From Acidimicrobiia bacterium (GTDB lineage Bacteria > Actinomycetota > Acidimicrobiia > Acidimicrobiales > CATQHL01), in contig JAGWAK010000055.1 in the NCBI GenBank assembly GCA_021296435.1, positions 1-20,226 on the forward strand: a stretch of 20,226 nt of DNA. The letters run 5' to 3'. This document shows, in pieces, positions 1 to 6,796 of the stretch. Below the pieces are notes generated by a model. It saw nothing but the letters and a program-made list of their open reading frames with translations. It made no database searches and was not told the origin of the DNA. Position numbers and translations under genes: made by a program. The stretch's first letter is position 1, and every line of letters begins with the position of its first letter.

Positions 1-204
1 GGGCTCAGGGGCAGGCGGCGCGCTGATCGTCGTCTCCACGGTGCCGCTGCCCGCACCGTTGGGCTCGGTGGCGTCGTCGGAGCGGATGCGGGTGACCGCC
101 ACCACGATGATGGCGATTGCGAGCATCAGCCCGCCGAGCAATAACAGCCTGCGACGGCGGTACACCCGTGCGGAATCTCCACCGCCGAAGGGATCTGTAT
201 GCAC
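1..204 (-). CDS. N-terminal part of an unknown single-pass membrane protein (runs off left edge)
   Basis: The minus-strand frame starts with GTG at 204 and stays open for 68 codons to the window edge. Residues 1-19 are polar and end in four arginines. Residues 20-38 form one hydrophobic segment rich in Leu, Ile and Val, followed by a Pro/Thr/Ser/Glu-rich stretch. This is the layout of a type II membrane anchor: short cytoplasmic end, one helix, extracytoplasmic remainder. The function cannot be told because the body lies outside the window. It lies downstream of ligC on the same strand, with about 86 bases between them. No clear ribosome site or leaderless promoter was found for the GTG, so the exact start is uncertain. 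Confidence 0.55.
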   Translation of the reverse strand, partial: MHTDPFGGGDSARVYRRRRLLLLGGLMLAIAIIVVAVTRIRSDDATEPNGAGSGTVETTISAPPAPEP

Positions 205-290
205 TATGTGCTGTCTAGTCGTTGGGCGCTCGGCTCTGGTGCAACCTCACCGATCCGACCGAGCCGTGGCCGGCACGCACGCAGCCACCA

Positions 291-1364
291 TCATTTCGCC
301 GTCTCGACAGCCCCGAAGATCTCCGCCAGTTCGACCGGGGCGCTGCGAATGAGCTGGGCATAGCTGCAACTCTCGGGCACCCGATCGGGGCGCCAACGCA
401 GCAGGCGGGCGCTGTGGCGGAACCTCCCAGCCAGGACGGCGTCATACGCCACCTCCGCCACGGGGGCACCCAGCAAGGGCACCCAGGCGTCGACGCCGGA
501 GCGCCAGCGGTTCGGAGCACCGGGCAGGCGCCCCTCAGCGCCCGGGACCGTCCAGGGATGTGTCGCCACATCGTCGACTTGATGCTTGGCCAGCAGTCCG
601 GCCAGTTCGGCCCGGTCCTGCGCCGTGAAGCCCGACGCCGCGCCCACGTAATGCAGCACGCCCCGGGAATCGTGCAACCCCAGCAGCAGGGAACCCACCC
701 CGTCGCGGCTGCGGTGCATGCGGTAGCCCGCGACCACGCAGTCAGCGGTGTGACGGTGCTTGATCTTGAATTGGGCGCGCTTGCCGCACTCGTAGGTGCC
801 TGCGGCGGGTTTGGCGACGATGCCGTCCAGTCCTGCTCCCTCGAACCGCTCGAACCAAGCGGCTGCGAGCGAGCGATCGGTGGTGGCGGGGGTCAGATGT
901 ACCGGCGCGCCGAAGCCCGCCGCGACATCGACGAGAGTTCGGCGGCGCTCGCTGAACGGTCGGGTGGTGAAGTCGCGATCGCCTAGCGCCAGGATGTCGA
1001 AGGCCACGAAACGCGCCGGTGTCTCGGTTGCGAGCCGGGTGATGCGGCTCGCAGCCGGGTGGATGCGCGCGCTGAGGGCGGCGAAGTCCAGGTCCCCCTC
1101 AGGTCCCACGATGACCAACTCGCCGTCAAGCACGCAGCGCTGTGGCAGCCGCGCCCGCAGCGGGCCCACCAGCTCGGGGAAGTAGCGGGTCAGCGGGCGC
1201 TCGTTGCGGCTGCCGATCTCCAGTTTGTCGCCGTCGCGGAAGACCACGGCGCGGAAGCCGTCCCACTTGGGCTCGAACCACATCTCGTTCGCTGAGGCGA
1301 CGGGGAGCGACTCGGTGGCCCGAGCCAGCATCGGGGCCAGCGGCGGCATGACCGGCAGGTGCAC
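291..1364 (-). CDS. ligC: ATP-dependent DNA ligase, LigC type
   Basis: The 357-residue protein matches the length and layout of mycobacterial LigC, a stand-alone ATP-dependent ligase that seals nicks during repair alongside the NAD-dependent replicative LigA. Motif I, KWDGFR, begins with the adenylated lysine K33; the SRN motif is at 52-54; the motif III-like FVAFDILA is at 119-126; motif IV, LDGIVAKP, is at 179-186; motif V, FKIKH, is at 199-203; and an OB-fold domain ends with RWRPDR (323-328). No primase or nuclease domain is fused, unlike LigD. The GTG start at 1364 is favoured because a TACCGT -10 box lies 7 nt upstream (leaderless). An internal ATG at 1349 is the alternative. No Ku gene is present in the window. 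Confidence 0.93.
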   Translation of the reverse strand: MHLPVMPPLAPMLARATESLPVASANEMWFEPKWDGFRAVVFRDGDKLEIGSRNERPLTRYFPELVGPLRARLPQRCVLDGELVIVGPEGDLDFAALSARIHPAASRITRLATETPARFVAFDILALGDRDFTTRPFSERRRTLVDVAAGFGAPVHLTPATTDRSLAAAWFERFEGAGLDGIVAKPAAGTYECGKRAQFKIKHRHTADCVVAGYRMHRSRDGVGSLLLGLHDSRGVLHYVGAASGFTAQDRAELAGLLAKHQVDDVATHPWTVPGAEGRLPGAPNRWRSGVDAWVPLLGAPVAEVAYDAVLAGRFRHSARLLRWRPDRVPESCSYAQLIRSAPVELAEIFGAVETAK

Positions 1365-1371
1365 GCGTCGT

Positions 1372-1377
1372 ACGGTA
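1372..1377 (-). promoter_or_regulatory. Leaderless -10 box of ligC (TACCGT)
   Basis: TACCGT on the minus strand ends 7 nt before the GTG at 1364, the spacing expected if transcription begins at the start codon itself, as is common in Actinobacteria. Confidence 0.55.
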
Positions 1378-1399
1378 GGCCGCGGTCAGCCGGGTCGAT

Positions 1400-1414
1400 G
1401 GTGTCCCGGACACC
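1400..1414. repeat. 15-bp perfect inverted repeat upstream of the ligC promoter
   Basis: GGTGTCC-C-GGACACC is a perfect 7-bp inverted repeat around one base. It sits just upstream of the expected -35 position of ligC and about 57 bases downstream of the first EamA gene's stop. It could be a dimeric repressor site or, less likely given the 1-nt loop, part of a terminator. Confidence 0.35.
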
Positions 1415-1471
1415 TCCCGGAGGGTTTCTGTCGATCGCCGCGCCGCCCTCGCCCGGCGCGCCCGGTCACCC

Positions 1472-2356
1472 TCAGCCGAGCGCCACGAGCACCAGCCCCG
1501 CTGTCGCCACCACCATTCCAAGGACCTGGACACGGCTGATGTGCTCGTGCAGGAAGAGCCACGCCGGGATCACGGTGAAGGCGGGCGACAGGGCCGTGAT
1601 CGGTCCGACGATCGACAGCAGGCCCAGCGAGAGGGCTTCGAGCAGCAGGGCGTGCGCCAGGAGCAACAGCAACCCGCTCGCCACCACCGGCACGACCGTG
1701 CTGCGCCGCGGCGCCCGAAGACGGGGGGCGCCGGCCCGCCGCCAGACCACCAGCAGGGCGACCAGGCTGAGGGCCAGGGCGGCGGCGCGGACCACGAGCA
1801 GGGGCGCGAAGCCGGAAGCGTCGCCGATCTCACCGATGGTGGTCTGGAAGGTCGCCAGCGACGCCCCGGCGGCCAGCGACAGGCCCAGTTCGCCGCCCAG
1901 CGAGATCCGCCGCGCCGCCTCACCCGGCGGGGATGCCGCGTGGCGGGCCTTGGGCGGTCGCGAGATGAGCACCACGGCCACGATCGCCAACGCCACGCCC
2001 GCCAGGGAGAGCGAGGACGGGCGCTCACCGCGCACCAGTCCCACGATGAACGTCAAGATCGCGATGGCCGAGGCGGTCACCGGTGCGACCACCGCGATGC
2101 GGCCGAACGTGAACCCGGTGTACATGAAGCCCACCCCGAGCGTCAGCGCTCCTCCGGCCAGGAGTGCCAGAAGGATCTCGCGGGTGCTGCCGACCGACTG
2201 CCAGGTGACCAGCAGGTAGACGCCCATGATCGCCCCGCCGACCAACTGGGCCCCGACGACGGTGCGCACCGGGCCCGTGCGCCTGCCCGCCATCCCGCCG
2301 AAGAAGTCCGCCAGCCCGAGGCCTGCGGCCACACCGACGCCCAGGATGACATCCAT
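1472..2356 (-). CDS. EamA/DMT-superfamily transporter, copy 1
   Basis: The 294-residue integral membrane protein has about ten hydrophobic helices in two EamA-like halves joined by a polar linker near residues 134-152. DMT pumps export or take up small metabolites such as amino acids, nucleosides or drugs; the substrate here cannot be inferred. It is closely related to the next upstream gene, sharing for example the VGLVRGERPS segment after the fourth helix, the FQTTIGEIG segment and a SIVGPIT-SPAFTVI region near the end. The start is ATG at 2356. It is the last of four same-strand paralogues and has its own probable promoter with a palindromic element (2381-2404), so it need not depend on read-through from copy 2. 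Confidence 0.85.
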   Translation of the reverse strand: MDVILGVGVAAGLGLADFFGGMAGRRTGPVRTVVGAQLVGGAIMGVYLLVTWQSVGSTREILLALLAGGALTLGVGFMYTGFTFGRIAVVAPVTASAIAILTFIVGLVRGERPSSLSLAGVALAIVAVVLISRPPKARHAASPPGEAARRISLGGELGLSLAAGASLATFQTTIGEIGDASGFAPLLVVRAAALALSLVALLVVWRRAGAPRLRAPRRSTVVPVVASGLLLLLAHALLLEALSLGLLSIVGPITALSPAFTVIPAWLFLHEHISRVQVLGMVVATAGLVLVALG

Positions 2357-2380
2357 GACTCAGAGGTTCAGCCGGGTAGC

Positions 2381-2404
2381 GCCGGGAAGCACCCGGCAAG
2401 ACTA
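2381..2404 (-). promoter_or_regulatory. Promoter -10 box plus 17-nt palindrome of EamA copy 1
   Basis: On the minus strand TAGTCT (2399-2404) is followed after one base by GCCGGGTGCTTCCCGGC (2381-2397), a 6-bp inverted repeat with a 5-nt centre. The same arrangement with identical spacing precedes copies 2 and 3. The palindrome covers the expected transcription start, which fits a DNA operator better than an RNA hairpin. Confidence 0.5.
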
Positions 2405-2465
2405 GTGCGACGCCCGGGCTGCCTTCCCTCCTGGCTTCGCGTGCCGGCGGTGCCCGAGGGCGTCC

Positions 2466-3350
2466 TCAGCCGAGTGCCACGAGCACCAGTCCCCCTGTCG
2501 CCAGCACCATGCCCAGGACCTGCGTGCGGCTGATGTGCTCGTGCAGGAAGATCCGTGCCGGAATCACGGTGAAGGCGGGTGACAGCGAGGTGATCGGTCC
2601 GACGATGGACAGGAGGCCCAGCGAGAGAGCCTCGATCAGGAGCGCGTGCGCCACCAGGAGCAGCAGCCCGGCGACGAACACCGGCACGACCGTGGCGCGC
2701 CGGGGCATCCGGAGGCGAGGGGCACCCGCTCGCCGCCAGAGCACGAGCAGGATGAGCAGGCTGAGTGTCCCACCGACGGCGCGCACGACGAGCAGGGGCG
2801 CCACACCGGCCTCGCCGCCGATCTCGCCGATCGTGGTCTGGAACGTGGCGAACGAGGCTCCCGCGGCGGTCGACAGGGCCAGCTCCGCGCCGAGGCCGAT
2901 CCTTCGCGTGGCGCCCGCCGGCGCCGAGGACACATGGGCGGCGGGCGCCGGCCGCGAGATGAGGATCACGGCCACGATCGCCAAGCCCACGCCGGCCAGA
3001 GCCAGTTGCGACGGGCGTTCGCCGCGCACCAGGCCCACCGCGAATGTGAACACCGCCACCGCAGCCGCGGTCACCGGTGCCATCACCGACATGCGGCCCC
3101 AGGAGAGGCCCGTGTACATGCAAACCGCGCCGGCGGACAGTGCCGCGCCACCGATCGCCGCCAGCACCGTCACGCGCACGCTCCCGAGCGGTTGAGACGC
3201 CACCAGCACGTAGATGCCGACGGTGGCGGCTCCGATGAACTGAATCCCGGTGATGGCCCGCAGCGGCCCGGTGCGCCGGCCGGCGGTGCCGCCAATGAAG
3301 TCGGAGAACCCCAGTCCGGCCGCAACCCCGACGCCGAGCAGGACTTCCAT
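2466..3350 (-). CDS. EamA/DMT-superfamily transporter, copy 2
   Basis: The 294-residue paralogue is the same length as copy 1, with about ten membrane helices and two EamA repeats. It is visibly the closest relative of copy 1: the N-terminal pattern V-LGVGVAAGLG, the GRRTGP segment, the VGLVRGERPS segment and the C-terminal FLHEHIS segment are all shared, so the two look like a tandem duplication. The start is ATG at 3350. Its promoter region (3351-3424) is shared with the divergent crcB pair. The substrate is unknown. Its stop (2466) lies about 60 bases before the copy 1 promoter box. Confidence 0.85.
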   Translation of the reverse strand: MEVLLGVGVAAGLGFSDFIGGTAGRRTGPLRAITGIQFIGAATVGIYVLVASQPLGSVRVTVLAAIGGAALSAGAVCMYTGLSWGRMSVMAPVTAAAVAVFTFAVGLVRGERPSQLALAGVGLAIVAVILISRPAPAAHVSSAPAGATRRIGLGAELALSTAAGASFATFQTTIGEIGGEAGVAPLLVVRAVGGTLSLLILLVLWRRAGAPRLRMPRRATVVPVFVAGLLLLVAHALLIEALSLGLLSIVGPITSLSPAFTVIPARIFLHEHISRTQVLGMVLATGGLVLVALG

Positions 3351-3371
3351 TCAGCGGCAGCGTGATGAGGC

Positions 3372-3395
3372 GCCGGGAGACATCCGGCGAGGCTA
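3372..3395 (-). promoter_or_regulatory. Promoter -10 box plus 17-nt palindrome of EamA copy 2
   Basis: On the minus strand TAGCCT (3390-3395) is followed after one base by GCCGGATGTCTCCCGGC (3372-3388), a 5-bp inverted repeat with a 7-nt centre. Spacing is identical to copies 1 and 3. A CCGG...CCTTC segment further upstream (about 3404-3417) also resembles the copy 1 upstream region (about 2413-2426) at the same offset. Confidence 0.5.
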
Positions 3396-3410
3396 GTCCC
3401 GCACCGGCGC

Positions 3411-3416
3411 TACCTT
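3411..3416 (+). promoter_or_regulatory. Leaderless -10 box of first crcB (TACCTT)
   Basis: TACCTT ends 8 nt before the ATG at 3425. This supports that internal ATG over the upstream in-frame ATG at 3362, and places the promoter back to back with that of EamA copy 2. Confidence 0.5.
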
Positions 3417-3424
3417 CGGTCTCG

Positions 3425-3811
3425 ATGGACCTGCGGGCGGCTCCGACGATCGCCCTCGGCGGGATGGCCGGGGCCGCGGCTCGCTGGTGGCTCCACGACG
3501 TCTGGTCGGGCGATTCGGTGTCCTGGGCGACGCTGATCGTCAACGCGGCCGGCAGCGCGCTGCTGGGTTGGCTGCTGGCGGAAGGGGCCGGCAGCAGTGC
3601 CTTCGCCAGAGTCGTCGGGGTGGGGTTCTGCGGCAGCTTCACTACGTTCTCGGCCTTCGGGCTGATCGTGGCCGAGCACGTTCAGGCGGGACGGGTCGGC
3701 GCGGGACTGCTCTATGCCGCCGCCTCGCTCGCCGCGGCTCTCGCCGCGGCCCTCGCCGCAGGGTGGTTGCGTCGCCGCCTCCGCCGGTCGATCCACCAGG
3801 CGGCCACGTGA
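3425..3811 (+). CDS. crcB: Fluoride channel subunit CrcB/Fluc, first of a pair
   Basis: The 128-residue, four-helix protein belongs to the CrcB/Fluc family, dual-topology channels that let toxic fluoride leave the cell. Family marks are GGMAGAAARW near residues 12-21, the pore asparagine N40 in the TLIVNAAGS segment, and GFCGSFTTFSAF at 67-78 carrying both Phe-box residues F75 and F78. A frame extends upstream to 3362, but residues before the chosen ATG do not resemble the family and the leaderless -10 box points to 3425. The stop overlaps the next crcB by 4 bases, so the two are translationally coupled and probably form a heteromeric channel. I do not recognise a fluoride riboswitch in the short leader. 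Confidence 0.9.
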   Translation: MDLRAAPTIALGGMAGAAARWWLHDVWSGDSVSWATLIVNAAGSALLGWLLAEGAGSSAFARVVGVGFCGSFTTFSAFGLIVAEHVQAGRVGAGLLYAAASLAAALAAALAAGWLRRRLRRSIHQAAT

Positions 3812-4140
3812 GCGCCATCGGGTTCCTCGCCGCCGCCGGTGTCGCCACCGTGCTGCGGGTGGCGGCGTCGGCGCGCCTCAACCGCGACTCGTTCCCGTGG
3901 GGCACCCTGGCGGTCAACGTGACCGGCGCGTTCGCCCTGGGGCTGCTCGCCGGCGCCGGCGAGGCGACGACGCTGATCCTGGCCGGCGGGGCCCTCGGCT
4001 CGCTTACGACCTTCTCGACCCTGGCGGTCGAGATCGTCGATCTGTGGCGCCGTCACCGCTGGCGCGCCGCCGCCTACGCGGCCGCGTCGCTGGTCACCGG
4101 CGCGACGGCCGTCTATCTCGGCACTCTCGTCGTCACCTGA
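3808..4140 (+). CDS. crcB: Fluoride channel subunit CrcB/Fluc, second of a pair
   Basis: The 110-residue partner starts with GTG at 3808, overlapping the first crcB stop (GTGA overlap). It keeps the family arginine R17, the pore asparagine N37 in the TLAVNVTG segment, and GALGSLTTFSTL at 61-72. Its Phe-box is half changed: F69 is kept but the second position is L72. Two-gene CrcB systems in Gram-positive bacteria normally make obligate heterodimers in which the subunits contribute unequally to the two pores, and this asymmetry agrees with that. The frame is open far upstream (3487), but that part is a shadow of the first crcB. Confidence 0.88.
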   Translation: MSAIGFLAAAGVATVLRVAASARLNRDSFPWGTLAVNVTGAFALGLLAGAGEATTLILAGGALGSLTTFSTLAVEIVDLWRRHRWRAAAYAAASLVTGATAVYLGTLVVT

Positions 4141-4150
4141 GAGATCTCCT

Positions 4151-4164
4151 GGCCGCCGGCGGCC
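4151..4164 (+). terminator. GC-rich palindrome after the crcB pair
   Basis: GGCCGCCGGCGGCC is a perfect 14-bp palindrome beginning 10 bases after the crcB stop, between the convergent crcB and EamA copy 3 genes. There is no T-run, so it is only a terminator-like hairpin. Confidence 0.3.
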
Positions 4165-4240
4165 GCCCGAGAGACGCCGGTGGCATGGCCGCGGCGTACC
4201 GCGACGTCCCGGTGGTCGGTTGAGCGGCCGAAGGGTCCGG

Positions 4241-5122
4241 CTAGCCGAGTGCCAGCAGGACCAGCCCGCCAATGATGACGACCATGCCGGCTGCCTGGAG
4301 GCGACTGACGTGCTCGCGCAGGAAGAGCCGCGCCCCGAGCACGGTGAAGGCTGGTGTCAGCGAGGTGATCGGCCCGACGACCGAGAGGAATCCCCTGTTC
4401 AGGGCTTCGATCAGGAACGCGTGGGACACGATCAGCAGCGTTCCCGCGGTAAGGACGGCGAGGACGGCTCGCCGCTGCGGGGCCCGGATCGGTCCGGTAG
4501 GGGCCCCGCGTCGCACCGCGGCGAGGGCCACCAGCCCCAGGAGGCCGCCGACGCCGCGCACGACGAGGAGAGGCGCAGGACCATCGTCAACCCCGATCTC
4601 CAGCAGCAGGATCTGGAAGACCACGAAGCCGCCTCCTGCGCACATCGACAGGGCCACCTCGCCGGCGAGCCCCAGTCGCCGCTCGGCGTCTCGGCGGTCG
4701 AATGGCTTGGGGGAGCGGACCGGGCGGGAGACGAGGACCACCGCCGGGATGATGAGGACCGCGCCGGCGACGGCCAGTGCCGAGGGCCGCTCGCCGCGCA
4801 GCAACCCGACCGCGAAGGTCAGGGTGGCGATTGCGGCGAACGAGACCGGGGACATGACCGAGACGCGTCCCCAGGACAGGCCCGCGTAGAAGCAGAGCGC
4901 GCTGAACGCCAGGACCAAGCCTCCTGCTGCCGACAGCAGCAGCTCTCGGGCACCACCGAGGGACTGCATCGTGGCCAACAGGTAGATGCCGATGAGCACC
5001 GCACCCGTGAGGTGGATGCCCGTCGTGGTGCGCAGAGGGCCCAGCCGCCGGCCCGCCGCGCCGCCGATCACGTCGGAGATTCCCAGGCTCACCGCCACCG
5101 TCAGCCCGAGGAGAACCTCCAA
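4241..5122 (-). CDS. EamA/DMT-superfamily transporter, copy 3
   Basis: The 293-residue paralogue of copies 1 and 2 has about ten membrane helices in two EamA halves and the shared SVVGPITSLTPAFTV segment near the end. It is more diverged, for example VGLLRGERPS instead of VGLVRGERPS, and a longer charged linker (SPKPFDRRDAERR). The start codon is TTG at 5122: the alignment with the ATG of copies 1 and 2 and a purine-rich GGGAGAGGTGA about 4 nt upstream both support it. It converges with the crcB pair and carries the same promoter-palindrome element as copies 1 and 2. The stop is TAG. The substrate is unknown. Confidence 0.84.
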   Translation of the reverse strand: MEVLLGLTVAVSLGISDVIGGAAGRRLGPLRTTTGIHLTGAVLIGIYLLATMQSLGGARELLLSAAGGLVLAFSALCFYAGLSWGRVSVMSPVSFAAIATLTFAVGLLRGERPSALAVAGAVLIIPAVVLVSRPVRSPKPFDRRDAERRLGLAGEVALSMCAGGGFVVFQILLLEIGVDDGPAPLLVVRGVGGLLGLVALAAVRRGAPTGPIRAPQRRAVLAVLTAGTLLIVSHAFLIEALNRGFLSVVGPITSLTPAFTVLGARLFLREHVSRLQAAGMVVIIGGLVLLALG

Positions 5123-5146
5123 TACTCACCTCTCCCGCGGGCTTGA

Positions 5147-5170
5147 GCGATGGCGCATCGGGCGAGACTA
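5147..5170 (-). promoter_or_regulatory. Promoter -10 box plus 17-nt palindrome of EamA copy 3
   Basis: On the minus strand TAGTCT (5165-5170) is followed after one base by GCCCGATGCGCCATCGC (5147-5163), whose core CGATG-CGC-CATCG is a perfect 5-bp inverted repeat. The leading GCC and the position match copies 1 and 2 although the arms have changed together. Confidence 0.45.
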
Positions 5171-5200
5171 CTCAGCGCCGGGACCGGCGGCCGGACGGCC

Positions 5201-6088
5201 TCAGCCCAGGCCGATGAGCACCAACCCCGCTGCGCCGAGTCCGAATCCCACGATCTGGCCGCGGTTCATGCGGTCGTGCAGGATCAGCCGGGCCCACAGC
5301 ACCGTCGCTGCCGGGAAGAGAGCGGCCACCGGGGCCACGAGGCTCACGAATCCCTGGCGGAATGCTTCGATCAGCAGGCAGGTGCCCAGCGTGTCCAGCA
5401 GGGCGTAACCCGCCACGAGGCGGACGTCGCTGGCGGTGAGTGGGGCAGGCCGCCCGCCGGCGCGAACCCGCCAGAGGAGGAACGCGCCGGCCAGGACGCC
5501 CGCAGTCACGCGCCCCGATGCGACCGGCCACATGCCGGCGTCCTCGCTCGCGGCCGCAAAGAAGATCTGGGTGGAGCCCAGGGCCAGTCCGGCTCCAGAG
5601 GCCAGAGCCATCTCCTGGGCTCGGCTGGCGACGGTGGCGCGGGCGTGGGCCGGCGGGGCTTGCGTATCGGTCTCGTGGTGCTCGGCGACGTGGGCGATCA
5701 TCACGACTGCCGAGATGGCCAGCACCACGCCGACGATGGCCACGACGCCCGGGCGCTCCCCGACGATGAACCCGTAGACCACGCCCACCGCCGCGCCGAG
5801 CGACGCAGTGGTGGGTGCCACGACCGACATGCGCCCGACCGCCAGCCCCCGCACCAGGCAGACGATTCCCACGACCAGTCCCAGACCGGCAAAGACCCCT
5901 AGAAGGTGATCCCAACCCGGAGGTACGGTCCGGTCGCTGGCTACGATGTAGATAACCAGCGGGACAAGCCCCCATAGCTGCGAGTACGTCACGACAACCG
6001 ATGTGCGCATGCGGCGTGCCGCGATCCCGCTCAGGAAGTCTCCAGAGCCGATGCTGGCAGCGACGAGAACACCGAGCAGGAATGCCAT
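5201..6088 (-). CDS. EamA/DMT-superfamily transporter, copy 4
   Basis: The 295-residue membrane protein has the same two-half EamA layout but is the most distant of the four. It keeps an N-terminal GDFLSG-AARR pattern matching the DF-GG-AGRR of the others, a GRMSVVAP segment, a GERPG segment, and FVSLVAPVAALFPAATV where the others have SIVGPIT-SPAFTV. The linker near 133-150 is His/Glu/Thr-rich. The start is ATG at 6088 with a good ribosome site (GGAGA) about 6 nt upstream, and its leader lacks the palindrome seen at copies 1-3. The DoxX gene lies 58 bases upstream on the same strand, so the two may be co-transcribed. Confidence 0.82.
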   Translation of the reverse strand: MAFLLGVLVAASIGSGDFLSGIAARRMRTSVVVTYSQLWGLVPLVIYIVASDRTVPPGWDHLLGVFAGLGLVVGIVCLVRGLAVGRMSVVAPTTASLGAAVGVVYGFIVGERPGVVAIVGVVLAISAVVMIAHVAEHHETDTQAPPAHARATVASRAQEMALASGAGLALGSTQIFFAAASEDAGMWPVASGRVTAGVLAGAFLLWRVRAGGRPAPLTASDVRLVAGYALLDTLGTCLLIEAFRQGFVSLVAPVAALFPAATVLWARLILHDRMNRGQIVGFGLGAAGLVLIGLG

Positions 6089-6146
6089 GTTGTCTCCGGT
6101 GCGGTCGCTAAAGGATCAGCGGGGACCGGAAGGCGTTCTCACCGGC

Positions 6147-6653
6147 TCAGGAGTCACGGGCGGGAGGGCGGTAGAACGCTGCGAGCAGCAGCGCGGCCGC
6201 CGCGACACCACCCCCGAGGCTGATGACGAGCCCCACCCAACCGTCGAGCACCTCGGCGACGCCGATGACGTTGTCCAGGGAGAGTTCACCGGGCCCCACC
6301 ATGGCGATCACCACCGCCACCGCGGCCAGGACGGCGGTGTATTCCCAGCCGTCGTTCATGACGAAGAGCCCTTTGCCCCGATGCGCCACCCAGAACGCCA
6401 CGGTCATCAACCCCACGATCCCGCCGGCGGCCGGGACGGTGAGTAATCCCGCAGCCAGCGCCAGACCGGCGGCGATCTCGCCGCCGGCGGCCAGGATGGC
6501 GTGGCGTCGGCCGGGTCGCATGCCGATGCTCTCGAACCAGCGCGCCGTGCCGGCGATGCGCCCGCCGCCGAAGAACTTGTTGTACCCGTGCGCGGCTAGC
6601 GTCAGGCCGACGGTGACCCGCAAGAGCAGCAGTGCCCAATCGCCTACTTCCAC
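6147..6653 (-). CDS. DoxX-family membrane protein
   Basis: The 168-residue protein has four hydrophobic helices and the DoxX pattern: LLRVTVGLTLAAHGYNKFFG at the N-terminus (residues 10-29), a GRRHA-LAAGGEIAAGLALAAGLL segment (48-71), and two further helices at about 105-120 and 140-160. DoxX proteins are small inner-membrane proteins; some associate with quinone or thiosulfate oxidation or with redox stress, but most have no assigned role, so I give none. The start is GTG at 6653 preceded by GGGAGGG very close to the codon. A TAGGAT -10 candidate sits at 6733-6738 on the minus strand, implying a leader of about 75 nt. Confidence 0.8.
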   Translation of the reverse strand: MEVGDWALLLLRVTVGLTLAAHGYNKFFGGGRIAGTARWFESIGMRPGRRHAILAAGGEIAAGLALAAGLLTVPAAGGIVGLMTVAFWVAHRGKGLFVMNDGWEYTAVLAAVAVVIAMVGPGELSLDNVIGVAEVLDGWVGLVISLGGGVAAAALLLAAFYRPPARDS

Positions 6654-6796
6654 GGCCCTCCCGTCGAGCTACGCCGGACGCTGCGTGCACGGGGGACTCC
6701 GAGCGCCTGATCCGCATTCCGTGCGGTCGCCGATCCTAGTGCTGTCATCTCTGCGGGCCGGGTGGGTCCCCGCCGGGGATCGCCGGCCCGCCTGAC

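Noticed and set aside
3351..3424. Fluoride riboswitch before crcB
   Set aside because: The leaderless promoter leaves no transcribed leader, and no crcB-motif RNA consensus is recognisable.
2368..3642. 424-codon minus-strand frame across EamA copy 2
   Set aside because: Arg/Gly/Ala-rich shadow of the transporter in another frame, with no family resemblance.
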